A program made the translations under genes and the position numbers. A model generated the notes under the pieces. It was not told the DNA's origin, searched no databases, and worked only from the letters and a program-made list of their open reading frames with translations. DNA of 6,174 nucleotides from assembly GCA_022702195.1 (NCBI GenBank), contig JAKONB010000334.1, positions 1 to 6,174 on the forward strand, given 5' to 3'. This DNA comes from Beijerinckiaceae bacterium. Its GTDB lineage: Bacteria; Pseudomonadota; Alphaproteobacteria; Rhizobiales; Beijerinckiaceae. Positions 1 to 6,027 of this stretch are shown piece by piece (the first letter of the stretch is position 1; each line of letters opens with the position of its first letter).

Positions 1-38
1 CGGTCGCAACAGACCGAATGGATCGACCGGCGACGGTC
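1..38 (+). repeat. Partial copy of a dispersed palindromic intergenic repeat, truncated by the window edge
   Basis: Positions 14-37 match the reverse complement of 5915-5938 at 21 of 24 bases, including an exact 12-mer, CCGAATGGATCG (14-25). Going left to position 1 the similarity continues more weakly (8 of 13). The segment also matches the direct sequence 6000-6023 at 18 of 24. By comparison with the complete element at 5911-6027, this is the right-hand arm, and the hairpin core should lie just outside the window to the left. Within the segment, CGGTC (1-5), GACCG (12-16), GACCG (25-29) and CGGTC (34-38) can form alternative 5-bp hairpins. It lies beyond the 3' end of the minus-strand gene. 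Seen: the matches. Inferred: membership of a repeat family. Confidence 0.6.
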
Positions 39-120
39 TTGGAGTGCCTCACAATCCCCCCGATCGCCGGCGTTTCTCGCTGGAAGCAGGACGGCGCAGC
101 CGGAGTTTTGTGAGAGACAC

Positions 121-1173
121 TTATTTCACCGCCTCGATCGCCTCGCGCGCCGCCCGGTGATCCGCCGCATCGGCCTTCGGGGATTCCTGCATCGCCGGCG
201 CCGCCCCGGAGCGGCAGAGCGAGATCAGGATCGGAAAATGGTCGGAGCCGATCCCGGGCAGGCGCTCCAGGCCGGCCACGAGGAAATCGTCGCTGAAGAA
301 CACGTGGTCGAGGGGCCAGCGCAGCAGCGGCCAATGGGCGTTGAAGGTCGGGTAGAGGCCCCGCCCGATCCGGGGGTCGAGGAGGCCGCTGATCTTCTGG
401 AACAGGTCGTTGGTCTTCGACCAGGCGACGTCGTTGAGGTCGCCCGCCACCACCGCCGGGCCGCCCTCGCGCCGGACCGCATGGGCCACCATCACCAGTT
501 CGGCGTCGCGCGGGGCGCTGCTGTGGCCCGGATGGGGCGGGCGCGGATGCACCCCGTGGAAAGTGAAGCTCTGGCCCGAGCGCAGGGTCACGCCGGCCCG
601 CACCGACGGCACGTCGTCCTGGAGCAGGAACTGCACCTGCGGATCGGTGAGGGGCAGCTTGGAATAGAACATCAGCCCGTAGGTGTTGCCCTGCGGCTGC
701 GCCACCCGGTGAGGATAGCGGTCCCGCAGGGGGCCGAGCGCCTCCGCCCAGGCGGCATCGGTCTCCAGGAGGAGCAGCAGGTCGGGGTCGCGCCGCGCCA
801 CGAGCGCCAGGAGGGCGCCGTAATCGCGGTTCGATTCGAGCACGTTGGCGATCATGATCGACACCATCGCCTCCGGCCGGCAATCGGCCGCCGCCACGGC
901 CGCCGCCTGCGGCGCGACGGCCGGGGTGAACGGGTAGATGCGCGACACCTGGTAGGCTAGGGCTGCGGCCAGGGCCGTGGCGAGGATCATCCCGGACATG
1001 TCGCGGCCGAGCAGGACCAGCGCCACGACCACCGGCACGATCAGGGCAGCGATCTGCAGACGCGGAAAGTCGAAGGTGCGGATGAAGCCCGAATTGCTGG
1101 GAATGAACGGCAGCAGCGTCGCCGCGACGAGGCTCGCGCCGAGGAGCTTCAGGCCGATGATCAGTGCCGCCAC
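121..1173 (-). CDS. Membrane-anchored endonuclease/exonuclease/phosphatase family protein (YafD-like)
   Basis: The 350-residue protein has an N-terminal membrane part and a C-terminal catalytic domain. Hydrophobic segments lie at about residues 1-24, 37-56 and 60-80; the EEP (DNase I-like) domain spans about 103-320. The expected metal and catalytic residues are all visible: N110 in IANVL, E137 in LLLETD, H209 in GVHP, D245 and N247 in GDLND, D289-H290 in PLDH and D311-H312 in SDH. This superfamily cleaves phosphodiester or phosphomonoester bonds with Mg2+; substrates range from DNA to phosphoinositides and cannot be told from sequence alone. The architecture matches uncharacterised YafD-type proteins. 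The domain probably faces one side of the inner membrane, but which side is unclear. The last 30 residues are an Ala-rich charged tail. The start is GTG at 1173, chosen because GGAGGG lies 6 nt upstream. It is transcribed divergently from the pentapeptide gene. I am confident of the superfamily, not of the substrate. Confidence 0.9.
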   Translation of the reverse strand: MAALIIGLKLLGASLVAATLLPFIPSNSGFIRTFDFPRLQIAALIVPVVVALVLLGRDMSGMILATALAAALAYQVSRIYPFTPAVAPQAAAVAAADCRPEAMVSIMIANVLESNRDYGALLALVARRDPDLLLLLETDAAWAEALGPLRDRYPHRVAQPQGNTYGLMFYSKLPLTDPQVQFLLQDDVPSVRAGVTLRSGQSFTFHGVHPRPPHPGHSSAPRDAELVMVAHAVRREGGPAVVAGDLNDVAWSKTNDLFQKISGLLDPRIGRGLYPTFNAHWPLLRWPLDHVFFSDDFLVAGLERLPGIGSDHFPILISLCRSGAAPAMQESPKADAADHRAAREAIEAVK

Positions 1174-1179
1174 CGGCCA

Positions 1180-1185
1180 CCCTCC
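1180..1185 (-). promoter_or_regulatory. Ribosome binding site of the EEP gene
   Basis: On the minus strand GGAGGG ends 6 nt before the GTG at 1173-1171. It is a near-perfect Shine-Dalgarno match and decides the choice of a GTG start. By contrast, neither of the plus-strand genes has more than a weak site. Confidence 0.75.
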
Positions 1186-1199
1186 AGACTGTTGCCACG

Positions 1200-1229
1200 C
1201 CGTCGTGACGGGGCGTTGCAGAACGCCCC
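1200..1229. promoter_or_regulatory. Two abutting palindromes in the divergent intergenic region
   Basis: The start codons of the divergent genes are only 65 bp apart (1174-1238). This gap contains CCGTC-GT-GACGG (1200-1211) and, overlapping it by two bases, the perfect 8-bp inverted repeat GGGGCGTT-GCAG-AACGCCCC (1210-1229). The second ends 9 nt before the ATG at 1239. It could be an operator shared by both genes, or an RNA hairpin that limits ribosome access to the pentapeptide gene, which has only a weak Shine-Dalgarno match (GGCGAA) there. I could not assign -35/-10 boxes with confidence. The palindromes are seen directly; a regulatory role is inferred. Confidence 0.45.
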
Positions 1230-1238
1230 ACCGGCGAA

Positions 1239-2633
1239 ATGGTGCCGCCGGCCGCGCCCGCTTCGACGGGGCCGGTCGTGCCGCCTGACGTCCTCCCGGA
1301 GGCCGCAGCCCGCATCGACGCCCTGCTGACCCGGATCGCGGCCGCCCCCTTGCGCGGAGAGGACGGCCCCCTGGACCTGCACGGCCTGTCCCTCGGCCGG
1401 GACGCCCTCGCCGACCTGCGCCGTCCCGATTCCCCTACTTGGCTCGACAAGACCGGCGGCCTCAACCTCGCGGGGGCCGACCTCTCCGATGCGCATCTCG
1501 AGGATACCGACCTGTCGGGCGCCAACCTCGCGGGCGCGCGCCTGGCCGGGGCGCTGGCGCGCTCGGCCCGGTTCGCCGGGGCCATCGCCGAGGAGGCGGA
1601 TTTCTCCGGCGCGGATCTCAGCGGCGCGCGCTTCGTCGGCATGGCCGGGGGCGAGGCGAATTTCGACGACGCCATGCTGGAGGACGCGGATTTCACCGGC
1701 GCCGCCATGCGCTTCGCCAAGCTGCGCCGCGCCCTCCTCGACGGGGCGAACTTCAACGGAGCCGACCTGTGGGGCGCCGACCTCACGGGGGCGGACGCGG
1801 ACTACACCCATTTCCGGGGGGCGCATCTCGACGAGGTCAAGCTCGCCCGCGTCAACCTCACCTACGCGGATTTCGAGGGCGCCAGCCTGAAGAAGGCGCA
1901 GCTCTCGGAGGCGCGCCTGCGGGGGGCCAATCTCGGCGGGGTCAAGCTCGACGGGGCGGATCTGTCGGGGGCCGACCTCTCCGACACCAGCCTGGTGCGG
2001 CTCAACCTCGCCACCTGCGACCTGCGCCACGCGCGCTTCGCCGGGGCCTGGCTCAACGGCACGCGGATGAGCGTGGAGCAGCTCGGCGGCGCGGTGGGCG
2101 AGGAGGTCGCCAAGGATTATCCGGCGGCCCAGGCGAGCTACCTCGCCCTCGAGCAGAACTTCAAGAGCATCGGCAGCCAGGACGCGGCGAGCTGGGCCTA
2201 TAAGCGCGGGCGGCGCATGGGCCGGCTCCACGCGGGCGCCCAGGCGCGCGACGCCTGGGCCGGCCGGGCCTGGAAGCCGCTCGCCCGCCACGGCTATCAG
2301 TGGGTGGCCGACCGCTTCGTCGAGTGGCTGTGCGATTACGGCGAGAGCCTGTCGCGGATCGCCCGCGCCTTCGTCATCCTGATCGGCGTGTTCGCGGCCC
2401 TGTACGGCATTGCCGGCGGCCTCATCCCCGAGGGCAGCGACGGACGGCCCACCTACAACGTGCTCGATCTCGTGAGCTACAGCGCCCTCAACATGATGAC
2501 GGCCAACCCGCCCGAGATCGGCATCAAGCCCATCGGCCGCTTCACGAACCTGCTGGTCGGGATCGAGGGGGCCGCCGGCATCATCCTCATGGGTCTGTTC
2601 GGCTTCGTGCTCGGCAACCGCCTGCGGCGCTGA
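1239..2633 (+). CDS. Pentapeptide-repeat protein with C-terminal two-helix channel-like membrane domain
   Basis: The protein is 464 residues long. After an N-terminal region (1-75) with a predicted helix, residues 76-275 form 40 consecutive pentapeptides of the A(D/N)LXX type with no register break. Known structures of this family form a right-handed quadrilateral beta helix with four units per turn, giving about ten turns here. A charged linker follows (about 290-370, including the stretch DAASWAYKRGRR). Then come TM1 (about 374-396), a short loop helix (about 407-420) and TM2 (about 434-458). This order resembles a TM-pore-TM potassium channel module, but the TVGYGD-type filter is replaced by MMTANPPEIG (419-428). 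The repeat domain is probably cytoplasmic and the C terminus membrane-embedded. The ATG at 1239 has only weak upstream GGCGAA; GTG at 1278, with GGGG upstream, is an alternative start that would still keep all repeats. The ligand and function are unknown, and ion conduction should not be assumed. Confidence 0.88.
   Translation: MVPPAAPASTGPVVPPDVLPEAAARIDALLTRIAAAPLRGEDGPLDLHGLSLGRDALADLRRPDSPTWLDKTGGLNLAGADLSDAHLEDTDLSGANLAGARLAGALARSARFAGAIAEEADFSGADLSGARFVGMAGGEANFDDAMLEDADFTGAAMRFAKLRRALLDGANFNGADLWGADLTGADADYTHFRGAHLDEVKLARVNLTYADFEGASLKKAQLSEARLRGANLGGVKLDGADLSGADLSDTSLVRLNLATCDLRHARFAGAWLNGTRMSVEQLGGAVGEEVAKDYPAAQASYLALEQNFKSIGSQDAASWAYKRGRRMGRLHAGAQARDAWAGRAWKPLARHGYQWVADRFVEWLCDYGESLSRIARAFVILIGVFAALYGIAGGLIPEGSDGRPTYNVLDLVSYSALNMMTANPPEIGIKPIGRFTNLLVGIEGAAGIILMGLFGFVLGNRLRR
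1464..2063 (+). repeat. Coding pentapeptide-repeat tract, 40 units of 15 bp
   Basis: The central position of each unit falls at residues 77, 82, 87 and so on to 272, and is Leu or Phe in nearly all units. The exceptions are Ala or Gly at 107, 117, 137 and 187, and Met at 157. The preceding residue is often Asp or Asn and the one before that Ala. At DNA level the units have diverged and are not near-identical tandem copies, so recent slippage expansion is unlikely. Confidence 0.9.
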
Positions 2634-2645
2634 CGCGTTTGCGTC

Positions 2646-2691
2646 CGCCGGGTGGACCCGGCGTCGCGTTCCCGGCGTCCCGCTCGCCGGG
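2646..2691 (+). terminator. Two back-to-back GC hairpins after the pentapeptide gene
   Basis: Thirteen bases after the stop codon lies CGCCGGG-TGGA-CCCGGCG (2646-2663), a perfect 7-bp stem with a tetraloop. It is followed by CCCGGCG-TCCCGCT-CGCCGGG (2671-2691), another perfect 7-bp stem. All four arms are the same heptamer or its complement, so other pairings are possible. There is no T run after either stem, so classical intrinsic termination is weakly supported. The pair lies between the pentapeptide gene and the kinase gene and could attenuate read-through or protect the upstream mRNA end. Confidence 0.4.
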
Positions 2692-2751
2692 CGCCGCCGT
2701 CGCGGCATCCGCGCCGCTGTCCGCCTCCCACGATCCGACCCCAGGTCCCCC

Positions 2752-5742
2752 ATGAACACCGCTTCCCCCTCGCGTCCCGGTCCCGGCTGGCGCCGACCGC
2801 GGGTGTTCGGCAAACCGCGGCTGCTCGGCAACCTGCCGAGCTCGCCGGTCGCCCTCGTGCTCATCGGCGTGGCGGTGGCGGCGGGCATCGCGAACTACGC
2901 GGTGGGCGAGGCGGCCCGGGGGGAGGCGGCCCGTCAGCACGCCGTCCTCACCCAGAGCGAGCACCTGCTCTCCAACATGGTCGAGCTCGAGACCGGCATG
3001 CGCGGCTACATGCTGTTCGGCGAGGAGACCTATCTCGAACCCTATGACGCGGCCCAGGCCACCATCGGCGGGCAGCTCGACGCCCTCGAAGCCCTGACCC
3101 GGGGCGAAGGGGTGCCGGGCAGCGACCCGAAGCGCCTGCGCGCCTTCGTCGACGCCAAGCGGACTTTCGCCGCCCGGGTCATCGCCCTGCGCCGGAGCGG
3201 GAGCTACGACGAGGCCGTCGCGCTCGCCCGGACCGGGGAGGGCAAGCGCACCATGGACGGGGTCCGGGCGGCCGCCAAGACGCTGCAGGACCATGCCAAC
3301 ACGGTTCTGGCCCAGTCCGAGGGCCGCGATCGGACCTGGTCCCTCCTGCTCCTGCTGCTGGCGATCGGTTCGGCGCTGGCCGCCGTGGGCCTGCTCGCCC
3401 GCCTCGCCCTGGTGCGCCGGCGCGAGGAACAGCGCATGGCCACCCTCCTCGACGGCGTGTTCGCCAACGCCCCCGTGGGCCTCGGCTTCCTCGACCGCGA
3501 GTACCGGTTCCGCCACATGAACCGGGCGCTGGCCACCATGAACGAGCGCGGCTTCGGCACCGATCTCGGCGCCCCGATCTGGGCGATGCTGCCGACCCTC
3601 CAGGACCAGCTGACGCCCAAGCTCGCCGCGGCGCGCGATGCCGGCCTCGTCACCACCAATGTCGACGTGGCGGTACCGACGCCCAGCGCCCCGCGCGGGG
3701 TGCGCCATTTCCAGATGAGCTTCTATCCGCTGCTCGGGCGCGGCGGCGATCCCTCCGCCCCCGCCGAGGGGGTCGGCCTCGTGGTCTCGGACGTCACCCT
3801 GGGCAAGCTCGCCGAGGAGCGCATGCGCCGCAGCGAGGAGCGCTTCCGCTCGCTCACCCAGGCCACCTCCGCCATCGTCTGGACCACCACCCCGGATGGC
3901 GGCTTCGAGGTCACCCCGTCCGAATGGACCCGCTTCACCGGCCAATCCCCTCAGACCGCCGCCGGCTATGGCTGGCTCGAGGCGATCCATCCCGACGACC
4001 GGGAGCGGACCAACGCCGCCTGGAACCGGGCGGTGGAGACGCTCTCGCCCTACGAGATCGAGCATCGGGTCCGCCGCAACGACGGCGCCTGGCGCTACAT
4101 GGCGGCTCGCGGGGTGCCGATCCTGGAGGAGAACGGCAGCATCCGTGAATGGGTGGGGGCGCATACCGACATCACCGCCCGCAAGGAGGCGGAGCTGGCC
4201 CTGGAGATGGCCAAGGAGGCCGCCGAGGAGGCCAACCGCGCCAAGAGCCAGTTCCTCGCCAACATGAGCCACGAGCTGCGCACCCCGCTCTCGGCGGTGA
4301 TCGGCTATTCCGAGATGCTCCAGGAGGAGATCGAGGATCTGGGCGAGGAGAGCCTGCTCGGCGACATGCGCAAGATCGAGGCGAATGCGCGCCACCTGCT
4401 CGGCCTGATCAACGACGTGCTCGACCTGTCCAAGATCGAGGCCGAGCGGATGGAGATCTATGCCGAGACCTTCCCGGTGGCCGAGATCGTGCGCGACGTC
4501 GCCGCCACCGTGGATTCGCTGATCGACAAGAAGGGCAACCAGCTCACCCTCGCGATCGGCCCGGATCTCGGCGAGGCCCATACCGACCAGACCAAGCTGC
4601 GCCAGTGCCTGATCAACCTCCTGAGCAACGCGGCGAAGTTCACCGAGGGCGGCCGCATCACCCTGTCGGCCACCCGCACCGGGCCGGGGGCGACCGGGCG
4701 GCTGCGCTTCCACGTCACCGATACGGGCATCGGCATGAACCCGGAGCAGCAGGCCAAGCTGTTCCAGCGCTTCACCCAGGCGGACGCCTCCACCACCCGG
4801 CGCTTCGGCGGCACCGGCCTCGGCCTCGCCATCACCCGCGCCTTCGCCGAGATGCTCGGCGGCGAGATCACGGTGTCGAGCCAGGAGGGCGTCGGCACCA
4901 CCTTCACCCTCGACCTGCCGGCGACCTATGTCAGCACCTCGCCGATGGAGGCGGTGCGTCACGATCAGGACCGGTCCCACCGTCTCTCCGACGCGATTCC
5001 GGCCTCGGGCGGCCACGTCCTCATCATCGACGACGATGCGGCGACCCGCGACCTCCTCGCCCGCTTCCTGGAGAAGGACGGCTTCACCGTCGCCACCGCG
5101 AGCGACGGGCGCGAGGGGGTGGAGCGCGCCCTCGCCCTGCGCCCGCGGGTCATCCTCCTCGACGTGACCATGCCCAGGATGGACGGCTGGTCGGTCCTGC
5201 GCACCCTGCGGGCGGACCCGGAGCTCGGCACCACGCCGATCATCATGGTGACGGTGCTCGACGAGCAGAACCTCGCCTTCTCGCTGGGCGCCACGGATTA
5301 CCTGCAGAAGCCGATCGAATGGGGGCAGCTCAAGACCGCGATGGAGCGCTTCAAGCCCTCCGAGCACGAGGGTCCGGTCCTCATCATCGACGACGACCCG
5401 GATGCGCGCGAACGCATGACGGCGATGCTCACCCGCGAGGGCTGGCGCGTGGCCTCCGCCGAGAACGGCGTGGCGGGGCTGGAGGCCACCGCGGCCAAGA
5501 AGCCTGCCCTGATCCTCCTCGACCTGATGATGCCGGAGATGGACGGGTTCGGCTTCCTGCGCGCGCTGCGGGGCAAGGCCGAATGGCGCGACATCCCCGT
5601 GGTGGTCCTCACCGCCAAGGACATCACCGCCGACGACCGCCGCCGCCTGGCGGGCCGCGCCGACCGGGTGCTGCAGAAGGGCGGCCTCAGCCTCAACGAC
5701 CTGGCCGAGTCCCTGCGCTCCCTGGTGTCCCCGGGGGGCTGA
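2752..5742 (+). CDS. Hybrid sensor histidine kinase: CHASE3, two PAS, HisKA, HATPase, two receivers
   Basis: This complete 996-residue inner-membrane kinase has TM1 at about 31-50, a periplasmic CHASE3 sensor domain (about 52-190, with the typical ELETGMRGYMLFGEETYLEPY) and TM2 at about 196-220. PAS 1 covers about 229-350 and PAS 2 about 360-480, the latter with a clear PAC segment (HPDDRER, then HTDITARKEAE). A coiled linker follows (about 478-500), then HisKA with FLANMSHELRTPL (phospho-acceptor H507). The ATPase domain has the N box (NLLSNAAKF, N626), G1 (DTGIGM, 657-662), F box (LFQRF) and G2 (GGTGLGLAI). Receiver 1 has acidic residues 760-762, phospho-acceptor D804, T834 and K853-P854; receiver 2 has 880-882, D924, T954 and K976, with Gly instead of Pro after the lysine. 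Both receivers look active. The signal is unknown; CHASE3 suggests an extracytoplasmic cue and the PAS domains a cytoplasmic one. No HPt domain or output regulator is present. The start has a weak AGG 6 nt upstream. Confidence 0.95.
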   Translation: MNTASPSRPGPGWRRPRVFGKPRLLGNLPSSPVALVLIGVAVAAGIANYAVGEAARGEAARQHAVLTQSEHLLSNMVELETGMRGYMLFGEETYLEPYDAAQATIGGQLDALEALTRGEGVPGSDPKRLRAFVDAKRTFAARVIALRRSGSYDEAVALARTGEGKRTMDGVRAAAKTLQDHANTVLAQSEGRDRTWSLLLLLLAIGSALAAVGLLARLALVRRREEQRMATLLDGVFANAPVGLGFLDREYRFRHMNRALATMNERGFGTDLGAPIWAMLPTLQDQLTPKLAAARDAGLVTTNVDVAVPTPSAPRGVRHFQMSFYPLLGRGGDPSAPAEGVGLVVSDVTLGKLAEERMRRSEERFRSLTQATSAIVWTTTPDGGFEVTPSEWTRFTGQSPQTAAGYGWLEAIHPDDRERTNAAWNRAVETLSPYEIEHRVRRNDGAWRYMAARGVPILEENGSIREWVGAHTDITARKEAELALEMAKEAAEEANRAKSQFLANMSHELRTPLSAVIGYSEMLQEEIEDLGEESLLGDMRKIEANARHLLGLINDVLDLSKIEAERMEIYAETFPVAEIVRDVAATVDSLIDKKGNQLTLAIGPDLGEAHTDQTKLRQCLINLLSNAAKFTEGGRITLSATRTGPGATGRLRFHVTDTGIGMNPEQQAKLFQRFTQADASTTRRFGGTGLGLAITRAFAEMLGGEITVSSQEGVGTTFTLDLPATYVSTSPMEAVRHDQDRSHRLSDAIPASGGHVLIIDDDAATRDLLARFLEKDGFTVATASDGREGVERALALRPRVILLDVTMPRMDGWSVLRTLRADPELGTTPIIMVTVLDEQNLAFSLGATDYLQKPIEWGQLKTAMERFKPSEHEGPVLIIDDDPDARERMTAMLTREGWRVASAENGVAGLEATAAKKPALILLDLMMPEMDGFGFLRALRGKAEWRDIPVVVLTAKDITADDRRRLAGRADRVLQKGGLSLNDLAESLRSLVSPGG

Positions 5743-5799
5743 GGCCCCGGGGGGCGGCGCGTCGGGGGATGGCCGGTCCCCCGCCTGCCCGATGCAGGC
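5731..5799 (+). terminator. Cluster of GC hairpins at and after the kinase stop codon
   Basis: Three perfect inverted repeats follow each other: CCGGGG...CCCCGG (5731-5750, with the TGA stop inside its loop), CGGGGGA-TGGCCGG-TCCCCCG (5763-5783), and GCCTGC-CCGAT-GCAGGC (5783-5799). None is followed by a T tract. Their position directly after a long gene suggests transcript ending or 3'-end protection, possibly with Rho. The stems are seen; the role is inferred. Confidence 0.4.
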
Positions 5800-5869
5800 T
5801 CGGGCCGATCGGTCCGGCCGGCCGTGGCGATGGGAGATGGCGTTTCGCACGCAGACCGCAGCGCGTCAT

Positions 5870-5890
5870 CCTCCCCCTCTGCGGGGGAGG
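5870..5890. repeat. Perfect 8-bp-stem hairpin CCTCCCCC/GGGGGAGG
   Basis: CCTCCCCC (5870-5877) and GGGGGAGG (5883-5890) are perfect complements around the loop TCTGC. The right arm plus the next three bases recurs directly at 6109-6119. Similar short C-rich/G-rich hairpins are common between genes in Rhizobiales genomes, from general knowledge, so this is probably a REP-like intergenic unit. It could also act as a bidirectional transcription stop, although no T run follows on either strand. Confidence 0.5.
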
Positions 5891-5910
5891 GTGCCTGCGG
5901 GGCGGGCGGG

Positions 5911-6027
5911 TGATACCGTCTCAGGCCGATCCATTCGGCATGGTGCGCGCGGGACCCCCTCTCCCAAACGGGAGAGGGGGTCTGTCGCGGCCGTGTCCAC
6001 CGAAGGGATCGAGCGGACGCCGTATGA
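5911..6027. repeat. Nested palindromic repeat element with 13-bp core hairpin
   Basis: The core is a perfect 13-bp stem, GACCCCCTCTCCC (5953-5965) with GGGAGAGGGGGTC (5970-5982), closed by the loop AAAC. Outside it, the left arm 5911-5938 is complementary to the right arm 6000-6027 at 20 of 28 positions. The centre of the arms (5969) nearly coincides with the core centre (5967.5). Short patches between arm and core (TGG with CCA, CGCG with CGCG) also pair. The left arm contains its own small stem, GCCGA-TCCAT-TCGGC (5925-5939). The left arm matches positions 14-37 in inverted orientation (21 of 24), so the unit is dispersed. It is too short to encode a transposase and is most like a REP/BIME- or MITE-type palindrome. 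I saw no clear target-site duplication. Confidence 0.6.

Noticed and set aside
91..110. Small stem CGGC/GCCG followed by GAGTTTT on the plus strand, as an intrinsic terminator
   Set aside because: The stem is only about four base pairs and the T run has four bases; the minus-strand gene ends toward it from the opposite direction.
157..960. A 267-residue plus-strand frame opposite the EEP gene
   Set aside because: It is rich in Arg, His and Gly without motifs, and it lies on the antisense strand of a gene with intact catalytic residues and a strong ribosome site.
1174..1238. Sigma-70-like promoter using TTGCCA at 1192-1197
   Set aside because: No acceptable -10 box lies at the proper distance, so I did not list a promoter.
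1161..2888. A 575-residue minus-strand frame opposite the pentapeptide gene, with a repeated GEIRV/VEVRP-like pattern
   Set aside because: The apparent repeat is the reverse reading of the 15-bp pentapeptide units. The frame runs into both flanking genes and has no own evidence of coding.
2587..5850. A 1087-residue open frame on the minus strand across the whole kinase gene
   Set aside because: It is antisense to a gene with complete, clearly recognised domains. The translation is Gly/Ala/Arg/His-rich with no family motifs. Long antisense frames are expected where G and C dominate third codon positions.
5911..6027. Possible CRISPR array or phage attachment site
   Set aside because: The repeated arms are inverted, not regularly spaced direct repeats, and there is no cas gene, tRNA or integrase nearby.
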